From: Vicinamibacterales bacterium | Lineage (GTDB): Bacteria > Acidobacteriota > Vicinamibacteria > Vicinamibacterales > SCN-69-37 | DNA length: 64,000 bases | NCBI GenBank assembly: GCA_030827135.1 | Contig: JAURFE010000001.1 | Location: 618,368-682,367 of the forward strand | Direction of reading: 5' to 3' | In this document: positions 48,764-56,823 of the stretch, one piece after another | Layout of the letters: each line of letters opens with the position of its first letter | How positions within the stretch are numbered: position 1 is the stretch's first letter | Notes under the pieces: generated by a model | Database searches by the model: none | The model's input: only the letters and a program-made list of their open reading frames with translations | What the model was told of the DNA's origin: nothing | Translations under genes and position numbers: made by a program

Positions 48764-50620
48764 TTACTCTGCGCGGAATCCGCGCGACCGCGGGGGCGTC
48801 GGGATGGCGGCCTTGGGAGGTTCGGGCGTGAAATCCTCGCCAGGATTGATGAACCGGTCCTTTTCGAAGCCGTACTGCTTGTCGTACAGCTGCCGGTAGC
48901 GACCTCCCGTATCCAGGAGTTCGTGGTGGGTCCCCCGTTCGACGACCACGCCGCCCTCCAGCACCAGAATCTGATCGGCGGACTGGATGGTCGACAGCCG
49001 GTGGGCAATCACGAATGTGGTCCGCCCCTTGCGCAGGGCCCGGAGGCCGTCCTGAATCAGGGCCTCACTCTCGCTGTCGAGACTGGACGTCGCCTCATCA
49101 AGCAACAGGATCTTCGGATTCGCCAGAATCGCGCGGGCAATCGCGACACGCTGTCGCTGGCCACCCGACAACCGGACGCCGCGCTCACCAACCACCGTCT
49201 GGTACTTCTGCTCAAAGCCCTCGATGAATTCGTCTGCGTGCGCCACCTGGCTCGCCTTTTTGATGTCGTCGTCGGTGGCCTCAGGGATGCCATAGGCGAT
49301 GTTGGCGCCGACGGGGCCATCAAACAGGAAGTTGTCCTGCAGCACCACACCGAGGTGGCGACGGTACTCGCCCAGCCGCAGCCCGGCGAGGTCGCAGCCG
49401 TCAACCAGCACGCGCCCGCGGGTCGGATGATTAAACGCCATCACCAGACTCAGCAACGTGCTCTTGCCCGATCCGGACGACCCCACCAGTGCCGTCGTGC
49501 TGCCTGCCGGCGCATGGAGCGACACGCCCTTGATGACCGGCGTGCCGGCGGTGTATTCGAACCACACGTCCTCAAACCTCACGTCGCCGCGGAGGTCGGC
49601 CACCGCGCTGTGTGACGCATCATCCGCATCTTCCCGCGCGGTATCGAGAATCTCGCGAATCCGGTCGAGACCGGCAAACGCCTCCGTGATCTGTGTGCCG
49701 ACCGACGCGATCGACACGATCGGCGCCGCCATCAGGCCCGTGAAGAAGATGTAGCTGATCAGGTCGCCGAGCGTCATCGTGCCGGCCGAGATCGCATTCC
49801 CGCCGATGGTGATGATCACGACCCCGATGGCGCCGACCACCACGGAGGAGAACGCGGTCGTCACGGACACGCCGGTCATCGACTTGGAGACGTTGCGGAA
49901 CAGCTTGTGTACGCCGCGCGTGAACACCAGGTCCTCGCGCCGCTCTGCGGTGTAGGTCTTGACGACCCGAATGCCGCCAAGGGCCTCGTTGAGCCGGCCC
50001 GTGACGTCGGCGGAAATCTTGCCGCGCTCCCGGAACAGCGGGCGCAGGGACTTGAACGCATAGCCGAGTGCCCCGCCGAACAGCGCGAGCACGGTCAGCG
50101 TCACCGCCGTCAGGAACCAGTTCACATAAAAGAGATAGCCCAGCGCGATCACGGCGGTCACCAGGCTGCCGGTCAACTGCGCCAGTCCCGTGCCCACAAG
50201 ATTGCGGATCCCTTCCGCGTCGTTCATCACGCGCGCCAGCACCTGCCCTGTCTGGTTCTTGTCGAAGTAACTCACCGGCAGCCGCATGACGTGTTCTTCC
50301 ACACGACGCCGCATTTCGGTGATGGCATATTGCGCGGCGACGCCCAGCACCTGCGACAGGGCAAACGACGTCATCGCCTGCACCACGGTCGCGGCGCCCA
50401 CGATCCACGCCAGGGTCGGGAGCATCTCCACCTTGCCCTGCGTCAACACGTCGTCGATCAGATACTTCGAGAGGTACGGCAGAACCATACCCGCCAGCCG
50501 GCTGATCAGCATGAGCCCGAGGCCCAGCAGCAAGCGGCCGCGGCGGGCCCATATCAGGTCCCGGGCTTCACTCCAGGCGGCGGGCCAGCGGATTTGCTTT
50601 TTCTTGGGAGGTTCGGACAC
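48764..50620 (-). CDS. ABC-type exporter, MsbA-like half transporter
   Basis: A 618-aa fusion of a six-helix transmembrane domain (about 28-320) and an ATPase domain (about 350-585). Motifs: Walker [12 protein letters not shown]-loop VVLQDNFLF, signature [12 protein letters not shown], Walker [13 protein letters not shown] and H-loop IAHRLSTI. The N-terminal [20 protein letters not shown] is charged; a Pro-rich C-terminal tail follows. It probably forms a homodimer that exports a lipid or hydrophobic compound (MsbA/LmrA type). Start GTG 50620. It precedes ettA and may share its transcript. Which substrate it carries is unknown. Confidence 0.9.
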   Translation of the reverse strand: MSEPPKKKQIRWPAAWSEARDLIWARRGRLLLGLGLMLISRLAGMVLPYLSKYLIDDVLTQGKVEMLPTLAWIVGAATVVQAMTSFALSQVLGVAAQYAITEMRRRVEEHVMRLPVSYFDKNQTGQVLARVMNDAEGIRNLVGTGLAQLTGSLVTAVIALGYLFYVNWFLTAVTLTVLALFGGALGYAFKSLRPLFRERGKISADVTGRLNEALGGIRVVKTYTAERREDLVFTRGVHKLFRNVSKSMTGVSVTTAFSSVVVGAIGVVIITIGGNAISAGTMTLGDLISYIFFTGLMAAPIVSIASVGTQITEAFAGLDRIREILDTAREDADDASHSAVADLRGDVRFEDVWFEYTAGTPVIKGVSLHAPAGSTTALVGSSGSGKSTLLSLVMAFNHPTRGRVLVDGCDLAGLRLGEYRRHLGVVLQDNFLFDGPVGANIAYGIPEATDDDIKKASQVAHADEFIEGFEQKYQTVVGERGVRLSGGQRQRVAIARAILANPKILLLDEATSSLDSESEALIQDGLRALRKGRTTFVIAHRLSTIQSADQILVLEGGVVVERGTHHELLDTGGRYRQLYDKQYGFEKDRFINPGEDFTPEPPKAAIPTPPRSRGFRAE

Positions 50621-50662
50621 GGCCCGACAAGCTTACCGCGCTCGGGCGGTTGGGCGCGGCGT

Positions 50663-50840
50663 GTTATTGAGGATTGAGGATTTGGGATTGAGGATTGGCA
50701 ATTGCTGGATTTCGGATTGAGGGATTGACTCTAATCCCTCAATCCCTCAATCCCTCAATCCCTCAATCCCTCAATCAATCCCACAATCGGCAATTGGACA
50801 ATTGCCAATCCTCAATCCTCGATCCTCAATCCTCAATAAC
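50663..50840. repeat. Palindromic heptad-repeat element, family A, copy 3
   Basis: Left arm 50663-50704 (42 bp, starting GTTATTGAGGATTGAGGATT) and right arm 50799-50840 (ending CAATCCTCAATAAC) pair with two or three mismatches. Between them six CTCAATCC units run in tandem. The element fills the gap between the TonB receptor stop and the ABC exporter start, both on the minus strand. Terminal sequences and size (178 bp) equal copy 1 at 14697-14874. Confidence 0.9.
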
Positions 50841-50846
50841 GCAGCT

Positions 50847-53072
50847 CTATTTAAGATTGACTCTCAGTTCACCGACGACCTGTCGGCGCATCACGTCGCC
50901 GAAGACGTGCGACTGATACTGCTTGTCGGTCAGATTGACGACCTTGACCGTCCCCGTGTACCGCCCCCCGCCCCACTTCACGCCGAGGCTGGCATTGGTC
51001 GTCAGGTAGGAGTCCGTCCGGCCGTTGTAACGGGCGTCCAGGATGTCCTGCCAGAACGCATCGTCGGTGTAGCTCATCGACGCGCTGCCGAAGAACCGCG
51101 CGCCGGAGTAGTTCAGACCGGTGCTGAAGCGGTTGGTCGGCGGCAGGTTCAGTTCACGAATGTCGAAGTTGGGGTCCGGCATGCCCTGCCACGAGTAGTT
51201 GGCGTAGAAGCTCGTGGTGGCATTCAGCGATGCGTCCATGCCGAGTTCCAGGCCCTTGTTCTTCACGGTGCCGAGGTTCAGATACGTGAAGCTCTTCGGG
51301 AAGCGGATGCCGGCCGCATACACACCGCCCCAGATCTGCGCACCGGTGAACGGTCCGAGTCCCGGGAACCCGGGTGGCGGGTCGGTCGGCCCCCAAGTCG
51401 CATTCTGCGTGAAGAAGATCTGCTGCGTGAAGTTGTTGTAGTACCACGCCGCCGACAGTGTCAGCCGATCGTTGAACGTGCCCGTATAGCTGATCTCGAA
51501 CGCGTCCATCCGTTCCTCGGTCAGGTCCGGATTGCCCGCCACCATCGTCGGCACGCGGTAAATCGCGGAGCCAAACGCCGGGTTGACGGCCCCGAGCGGC
51601 AACACGTTCGACACGGTGACGGCGAGGTGGTTGTTGATCATCGACGGCGCGCGGAACGCGCGGTTGAACGAGACCCGGAATGTCTGGTCGGCGTTGGGTT
51701 TGAGGAGCAGGGCCACGCGCGGCGAGAAGACCGGGTTCTCAATCGATGAGAACTTGTCGAGACGGGCGCCGGCGACGAAGCGCACGTGGTCGTTCATGAA
51801 GATCTCGTCCTGCACGTAGACGCCGCCCTCGGTGCGCGACGTTTCCCCCGGCGCCAGCGACAACGCGAACTTGTTGTAGCGCAGGTTGCCGCCGTAGGTC
51901 AGCACGTGCCGGCCGCCGAACGTCTTCGTGTCGCTCATTTCCAGGTCGAAGGTCTTGGTGTCGAACAGCAGGCCGACCCGGTTGCCGAGGGGGTCCACCG
52001 AGACGAGGTTGTCGGCCTCGCCTTCGAGCATGTTCACGAAGGCCTGCGCCCGGAAGGTCCCCTTCGAGTAGTTCGTCTTGCCGTAGATGTATTCGGTGCC
52101 TTCCTTGATGTCGAACGGCCCGATGCCGCTGTGCATGATGCCGTCGGTCTGGGCATACCCGCCGGAGAACGACCACCGCTGGCCGCCGTCGCCGTCGTAA
52201 TCAAACCGGACGTCCACCTTCGGCTGCGACGTCCCGGTGTTCTTGAACGCGGGATACGCGATCGTGCCGCCGGGAATCGCGCCCGACGGACGGCCAAACG
52301 GCTCCGACTGATAGGTGCCGAGCGACAGCTTGTAGGCCCATTTGTCGTTGATGGCCTGGGCGTGTGTGATGTTGCCGTAGACGAGCGACCCGTTGCGCAC
52401 GCCGTTGCCGTAGAACTGACGCCCGAACGAGCCGGCACCCATCGTGAAGCTGGTGCCCGCAAGTTCGCGCGGCGTCTTCGTGATGATGTTCACCACGCCG
52501 GAGAGGGCGTTGGCGCCCCAGACGGCCGAGGCCGGTCCGCGGATGACTTCAATCTGCCGGATTTCGTTCGCATTGGCGGGCATGAAGTCCCACATGACGA
52601 ACCCGAAGAAGTCCTGATAGATGCTGCGGCCGTCGAGCACGGCCAGCTGCGACGTCGCCAGGGAGCTGGTCGCGCTGCGGCTGGTGATGTTGATGTCACG
52701 CGCCGAGATCTGCGTGATGTTCACGCCCGGCACGGTGCGCAGCAGGTCCGCGTAGTTGTTCGAGGGCGCCACTTCAAGGGCGCGCCCACCGATGACCGTC
52801 ATCGTGGCCGGTGCGTTCACCAGCTTCTCTTCGGTCTTCGAGGCCGAGACGACGACCGTCTCCTTGTACGTCGGATCATCCGGCTTCACCGGGGGCTGCG
52901 GTGGCGTGGGCGGTGTGGGCGGGGGGGGTGGCTGCTGTACCGTGCCGGCCTGGGGTCCCGACGACGGTGTGGGGGCGACTCCGGCGGGGGTCGCTCCTAC
53001 CTGGGCGAATGCTGACACACTGGTCACACCCGCGATTGCGATACCGGCCACAAACGTACGAAACGCCTGCAT
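50847..53072 (-). CDS. TonB-dependent outer-membrane receptor
   Basis: The 741-aa protein starts MQAFRTFVAGIAIAGVTSVS, a signal peptide, followed by a Pro-rich linker (QQPPPPPTPPTPPQPP). The plug domain includes ETVVVSASKTEEKLVNAPAT, YADLLRTVPGVNITQISARD, VLDGRSIYQDFFGF and IEVIRGPASAVWGANALSGV with NIITKTP. The 22-strand barrel follows, ending GDVMRRQVVGELRVNLK. A GGAGGAGA ribosome-binding site precedes the ATG. The plug resembles siderophore- or vitamin B12-type receptors (BtuB/FepA-like) rather than SusC-like proteins with carboxypeptidase-type N-domain. The substrate cannot be inferred; no TonB/ExbB gene is nearby. Confidence 0.92.
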   Translation of the reverse strand: MQAFRTFVAGIAIAGVTSVSAFAQVGATPAGVAPTPSSGPQAGTVQQPPPPPTPPTPPQPPVKPDDPTYKETVVVSASKTEEKLVNAPATMTVIGGRALEVAPSNNYADLLRTVPGVNITQISARDINITSRSATSSLATSQLAVLDGRSIYQDFFGFVMWDFMPANANEIRQIEVIRGPASAVWGANALSGVVNIITKTPRELAGTSFTMGAGSFGRQFYGNGVRNGSLVYGNITHAQAINDKWAYKLSLGTYQSEPFGRPSGAIPGGTIAYPAFKNTGTSQPKVDVRFDYDGDGGQRWSFSGGYAQTDGIMHSGIGPFDIKEGTEYIYGKTNYSKGTFRAQAFVNMLEGEADNLVSVDPLGNRVGLLFDTKTFDLEMSDTKTFGGRHVLTYGGNLRYNKFALSLAPGETSRTEGGVYVQDEIFMNDHVRFVAGARLDKFSSIENPVFSPRVALLLKPNADQTFRVSFNRAFRAPSMINNHLAVTVSNVLPLGAVNPAFGSAIYRVPTMVAGNPDLTEERMDAFEISYTGTFNDRLTLSAAWYYNNFTQQIFFTQNATWGPTDPPPGFPGLGPFTGAQIWGGVYAAGIRFPKSFTYLNLGTVKNKGLELGMDASLNATTSFYANYSWQGMPDPNFDIRELNLPPTNRFSTGLNYSGARFFGSASMSYTDDAFWQDILDARYNGRTDSYLTTNASLGVKWGGGRYTGTVKVVNLTDKQYQSHVFGDVMRRQVVGELRVNLK

Positions 53073-53109
53073 ATGTTTTCTCCTCCGACTCCACCCGACA
53101 CGGGGGGAG

Positions 53110-53139
53110 TTGTTACCTTGAACTGGCGGCGCCTATGAT
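53110..53139 (+). promoter_or_regulatory. Candidate promoter for the zincin gene
   Basis: TTGTTA (53110-53115) and TATGAT (53134-53139) are separated by 18 bases and resemble sigma-70 -35 and -10 boxes. The GTG start at 53161 lies 21 bases further. The 88-bp gap between two divergent genes must hold promoters for both. No good -10 box is seen for the TonB receptor side. Confidence 0.35.
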
Positions 53140-53160
53140 AAGCGATCCCTTTACCCTGTT

Positions 53161-54228
53161 GTGACCTCACCCCCAGATCCCCCCCCGGCGCCCCTGCCCC
53201 GCCCGGCCCCCGTGGTCCGGACCGACTGGCCGGACCTGCCCGACGAGCAGTTGCTCGACCTGCGGTTCTCGGAACTGGGGCTGACGATCGCGGGCACGGC
53301 CCTGGAACCGAGGCTGGCCCAACTCAACGATGAATTGTCGGCGCGGGGCCTGCGCTTCCATCCGCACTACTGGCTCTCCACCGAGTGGTTCTGTCCGGAC
53401 GGCGTCCCTGGGGTGGCCATCCCGTTTTATCTCGCGCACCCCCGGCTGGCCCGGCTCGAAAAGGCGCAAATGCTTGAGGTGGAGGGCGGAACCCCCGAGT
53501 GGTGCATGAAGATCCTGCGGCACGAGGCCGGCCATGCGCTCGATAACGCCTACGACCTGCGAAAACGGCGGCGACGCATCAAGTTGTTCGGCAAGCCGTC
53601 GGAGGCCTACCCCGAGGTCTACCTCCCCAAGCCCTATTCAAAGAGTTTTGTGCTGCACCTCGATTCCTGGTACGCCCAGAGTCATCCGGACGAGGACTTT
53701 GCGGAGACCTTTGCCGTCTGGTTGAATCCGGACAGCGACTGGCGGGGCCGCTACGTCGAATGGCCGGCGCTCAAGAAGCTTGAATACATGGACGCGCTGA
53801 TGCGCGAGGTGGCCGGCGCGACGCCCAAGGTGGCCACGCGCCGCAAGGTGGAGCCCGTGTCCTCGCTGCGCACCACGCTGCGCAGCCACTACAAGAAGAA
53901 GCGGCAGCACTACGGACTCGAATATCCCGACTTCTACGACCGCGACCTGCGACGCCTCTTCTCGAACGCGCCGGACTACCACCAGAATTTGAAGGCCTCG
54001 CGGTTCATCCAGCGCATCCGCCGCGAAGTGCGGCGGCTGGTCGCCGCGTGGGCCGGGTCCTACCAGTACACGATCGACCAGGTGCTCGAGAACATGAGAA
54101 AACGCGCCGACGAACTCGACCTGCGCCTCATGTATCCCGAGGAACGCACCAAGGTCGACTTCACCATCATGCTCACGGTGCAGACCATGAACTATCTCCA
54201 CTCGGGACGCCACAGGGTGGCGTTGTGA
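53161..54228 (+). CDS. Putative zinc-binding metallopeptidase (HEAGH)
   Basis: A 355-aa protein starting at GTG 53161 with a Pro-rich N-terminus (MTSPPDPPPAPLPRPAPVVR). The zinc motif HEAGH is at residues 121-125 (LRHEAGHALDNAYDLRKRR), and a likely third ligand lies in HPDEDFAETFAVW about 65 residues later, the gluzincin-like HExxH...E pattern. This matches a family annotated as putative zinc-binding metallopeptidase, widespread in soil bacteria and of unknown substrate. The C-terminal half is basic and helical (RTTLRSHYKKKRQHYGLEYP). It has no signal peptide. A family B repeat follows its stop codon. Confidence 0.82.
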   Translation: MTSPPDPPPAPLPRPAPVVRTDWPDLPDEQLLDLRFSELGLTIAGTALEPRLAQLNDELSARGLRFHPHYWLSTEWFCPDGVPGVAIPFYLAHPRLARLEKAQMLEVEGGTPEWCMKILRHEAGHALDNAYDLRKRRRRIKLFGKPSEAYPEVYLPKPYSKSFVLHLDSWYAQSHPDEDFAETFAVWLNPDSDWRGRYVEWPALKKLEYMDALMREVAGATPKVATRRKVEPVSSLRTTLRSHYKKKRQHYGLEYPDFYDRDLRRLFSNAPDYHQNLKASRFIQRIRREVRRLVAAWAGSYQYTIDQVLENMRKRADELDLRLMYPEERTKVDFTIMLTVQTMNYLHSGRHRVAL

Positions 54229-54236
54229 GAATGGGG

Positions 54237-54347
54237 CAATGAGGCAATGGGGCAATGGGGCAATGGAATTCCCGGAATTCCTGGAATTGCATTGCCCAAA
54301 TGCCTCATTGCCTCATTCCATTGCCCCATTGCCCCATTGCCTCATTG
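54237..54347. repeat. CAATGGGG palindromic repeat, family B, copy 2
   Basis: Arms 54237-54269 and 54315-54347 are a perfect 33-bp inverted repeat (CAATGAGGCAATGGGGCAAT and onward). The 45-bp centre contains GGAATTCCCGGAATTCC and CTGGAATTGCATTGCCC. The element begins eight bases past the zincin stop and ends 14 bases before the M28 start. Sequence units are CAATGGGG and CAATGAGG, unrelated to family A. Confidence 0.92.
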
Positions 54348-54361
54348 ACAGGGTTTTCGAC

Positions 54362-55708
54362 ATGCGAATAGTCCCCCTCCTCGTCACCGTCTCGCTTTTC
54401 GCGCAGTCCCCCACCTGGATTGAGCAGTACCGCCCTGCGGCTGATCGCCTCATCGCCGAGTCGCAGTCCTCCGACTTCGCCTGGCAGCGCCTGGCGGAAG
54501 TGACCGACACCTACGGGCCCCGATTGTCAGGGTCGCTGGGGTTGGAGCGCGCCATCGAGTGGGCCGTGGAGACGATGCAGAAGGACGGGCTCGACAACGT
54601 CCGCAAGGAACGCGTCATGGTGCCCAGGTGGGTACGCGGGCGCGAGAGCCTCACGCTCATCGATCCGATCGCGCAGCCGCTGCCGATGCTCGGCCTCGGC
54701 AATTCGGTCGGCACCAGCATGAACGGTCTGATTGCCGACGTCATCGTGGTCGGGTCGTTCGACGAGCTCGACGCGAAGGCCGCCCAGGTCAAGGATCGCA
54801 TCGTCCTCTTCAACGTCCCGTATACGAACTACGGGCAGACGGTGCAGTACCGGACGACGGGCCCCTCGCGCGCGGCGCGGCATGGTGCGCTCGCAGTCCT
54901 GGTCCGCTCGGTGGGCCCCATCGGATTGCGCACGCCGCACACCGGCAGCACCAACTACGCAGAGGACGCGCCGAAGATTCCGGCCGCGGCCATTCCCGTC
55001 GAGGATGCCGAACGCTTCCAGCGCCTGCAGAATCGCGGCGTGCGCATCCGTGTGCGCCTGCAGATGGACGCGCGCTTCGAAGCCGATGCCGAGTCCTTCA
55101 ACGTCATCGGCGAGTTGACCGGCCGCGAATTCCCCCAGGAACTCGTGGTCATCGGCTGCCACTTCGACTCCTGGGACGTCGGCAGCGGCGCGAGTGACGA
55201 TGCGGGCGGATGCATTGTGACGTGGGAGGCGCTGCGCCTGATGAAGAAGCTCAACCTCCGGCCGCGGCGCACGGTGCGCGTCGTGTTGTGGACCAACGAG
55301 GAAAACGGCATGCGCGGCGGCAATGCGTACCGCGATCAGCACCTGGCCGAACTCAAGAACCACGTGTTGTTGATGGAATCGGACGGCGGCGTGTTTGACC
55401 CGGCAGGGTTCGGCTTCACCGGCCCCGACGCGGCACGCGCGCAGGTGACGGCGATTGCGAGTCTGCTGAAATCACTGGGGGCCGACAGCATCGCGGCGTC
55501 CGGTGGCGGCGCCGACATCGGCCCGGCCGGCACCGCAGGCAACATCCCGATGATGTCGCATCTGGTGAAGGGGGACTACTTCCTCATCCATCACACGCCG
55601 GCCGACACCATCGACCGCATCACACCGAAGCAGATGTCGGACAACGCGGCCGCAATCGCGGTGATGACGTATGTGATTGCCGAACTGCCCCAGAGGCTCG
55701 GCAGGTGA
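54362..55708 (+). CDS. Exported M28 peptidase, carboxypeptidase Q-like
   Basis: The 448-aa protein starts at ATG 54362 (MRIVPLLVTVSLFAQSPTWI), a short signal peptide. The M28 dizinc site is complete: GCHFDSWDVGSGASDDAGG (H, D and D), TNEENGMRGG (E/E), LLMESDGGVF (D) and IHHTPADTIDRI (H). The region about 105-230 resembles a PA-type insert (NVPYTNYGQTVQYRTTGPSR, ALAVLVRSVGPIG). The architecture fits carboxypeptidase Q/plasma glutamate carboxypeptidase-like enzymes that release amino acids from dipeptides. Family B repeats flank the gene on both sides (54237-54347 and 55713-55884). Confidence 0.9.
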   Translation: MRIVPLLVTVSLFAQSPTWIEQYRPAADRLIAESQSSDFAWQRLAEVTDTYGPRLSGSLGLERAIEWAVETMQKDGLDNVRKERVMVPRWVRGRESLTLIDPIAQPLPMLGLGNSVGTSMNGLIADVIVVGSFDELDAKAAQVKDRIVLFNVPYTNYGQTVQYRTTGPSRAARHGALAVLVRSVGPIGLRTPHTGSTNYAEDAPKIPAAAIPVEDAERFQRLQNRGVRIRVRLQMDARFEADAESFNVIGELTGREFPQELVVIGCHFDSWDVGSGASDDAGGCIVTWEALRLMKKLNLRPRRTVRVVLWTNEENGMRGGNAYRDQHLAELKNHVLLMESDGGVFDPAGFGFTGPDAARAQVTAIASLLKSLGADSIAASGGGADIGPAGTAGNIPMMSHLVKGDYFLIHHTPADTIDRITPKQMSDNAAAIAVMTYVIAELPQRLGR

Positions 55709-55712
55709 AGAA

Positions 55713-55884
55713 TGACGCAATGGGGCAATGGGGCAATGGGGCAATGGGGCAATGGAATTTTCGTAATGCCTCAATGACTCAATGGAATTCTCAGAATTTC
55801 AGGAATTGCATTGAACCATTGAGGCATTGCGGGCATTCCATTGCCTCATTGCCTCATTGCCTCATTGCCCCATTGCCTCATTGA
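55713..55884. repeat. CAATGGGG/CATTGCCT palindromic repeat, family B, copy 3
   Basis: Left part has four GGGGCAAT units (from 55717), the right part five CATTGCCT or CATTGCCC units (55833-55884). The arms pair over about 33 bp with several T/C exchanges. The centre contains GGAATTCTCAGAATTTCAGG, like the centre of copy 2. The right edge supplies the stop codon of the ChaN-like gene (CAATGA on the minus strand). Confidence 0.88.
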
Positions 55885-56777
55885 CGAGTGGTAAAGACCA
55901 AATACCTCGCCCGCTTCAGGTCTTCCCCCTCGGGCTTGACCGCACTGAGTTCGGCGACGTCCTTGAGCGGCATCATCGTGATCACCACGACCTTGGCGTC
56001 CGGCAGGCGACGCTGTGTGCGTGAGGCGGTGCCGAGGCCGAAGTCGCTGTGAAACGCGCCGTTGTAGTGGGCCACAAGCGGGCGCTTTGACGCGTCAGCC
56101 GCGGCGGCCGTCGTCCATGCCCGCGCGATCGACTCGGCCATCGTCTCGTCCTTGACGCACTGCGCGTCGTAAAACCGCTGCAGGGCGTCCATCGTCGGAT
56201 GCGATCCCATCGCCGCCTTGAAGCGGACGTAGTACTCGTCCTCGCCAACCGGGCACTGCCGATCGGCGGCAAACCAGGCACGTTCGGCGTCCGGCTTGGC
56301 GTCCAGAACGCCGACGCCGGCTTTGGAGATTTCGGAGGCGATTGGCCGGGGGACGTTGGCGGCCAGCACGGGCCATCCCCGCCCGATCGCATAATCCACC
56401 AGCGGCTTGTAGTCGGTGGCGTACCGGGGCCAGGGCCGGGAGACTCGCAGGAATCCGGGCTCGGACAGGTAGCCGGCCTGAAATTCGTCCAACTTGCCCT
56501 GAACATCCCGTTCAAACATTTCCAGGGAGAGAGTCATCCCTCCCCGCCGGGCCGCGAGGGCCTCGAGCAGGAGCCGCTCCAGCCGGTGGGTATTGGGGTC
56601 GTCGTGCTGCTCCCCGACGAAGACCACGTCGGCAGTGGCCAGATCTGACGCCATGACCTCAAAATCGGTAAACTGTCCAGCGGCCGTATCGAAGACCCGG
56701 TATGGCACATACCCCTGCGCCGCCAGGCCGATCGTGAGGCCAGCCGCCAGGGTCGCGATGAGGGCGACGTGTTTCAT
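55878..56777 (-). CDS. ChaN-like exported protein (PF04187 type)
   Basis: The 299-aa protein starts at ATG 56777 (MKHVALIATLAAGLTIGLAA), a signal peptide cleaved near AAQG. The ChaN/haem-binding uptake fold is seen in VVFVGEQHDDPNTHRLERLL, MTLSLEMFERDVQGKLDEFQ, YLSEPGFLRVSRPWPRYATD, YKPLVDYAIGRGWPVLAANV, PRPIASEISKAG and KRPLVAHYNGAFHSDFGLG. E. coli-type and Campylobacter ChaN bind haem at a Tyr/His pair; GEQHD and HYNGAFH could serve. It stands divergent from hppA (46-bp gap). Its stop codon is the first part of the adjoining family B repeat. Confidence 0.85.
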   Translation of the reverse strand: MKHVALIATLAAGLTIGLAAQGYVPYRVFDTAAGQFTDFEVMASDLATADVVFVGEQHDDPNTHRLERLLLEALAARRGGMTLSLEMFERDVQGKLDEFQAGYLSEPGFLRVSRPWPRYATDYKPLVDYAIGRGWPVLAANVPRPIASEISKAGVGVLDAKPDAERAWFAADRQCPVGEDEYYVRFKAAMGSHPTMDALQRFYDAQCVKDETMAESIARAWTTAAAADASKRPLVAHYNGAFHSDFGLGTASRTQRRLPDAKVVVITMMPLKDVAELSAVKPEGEDLKRARYLVFTTRQ

Positions 56778-56823
56778 GGCGGCAATTGTAGCCGCCAACT
56801 TGGTTTCAAAGAGGAGCGAGTAG

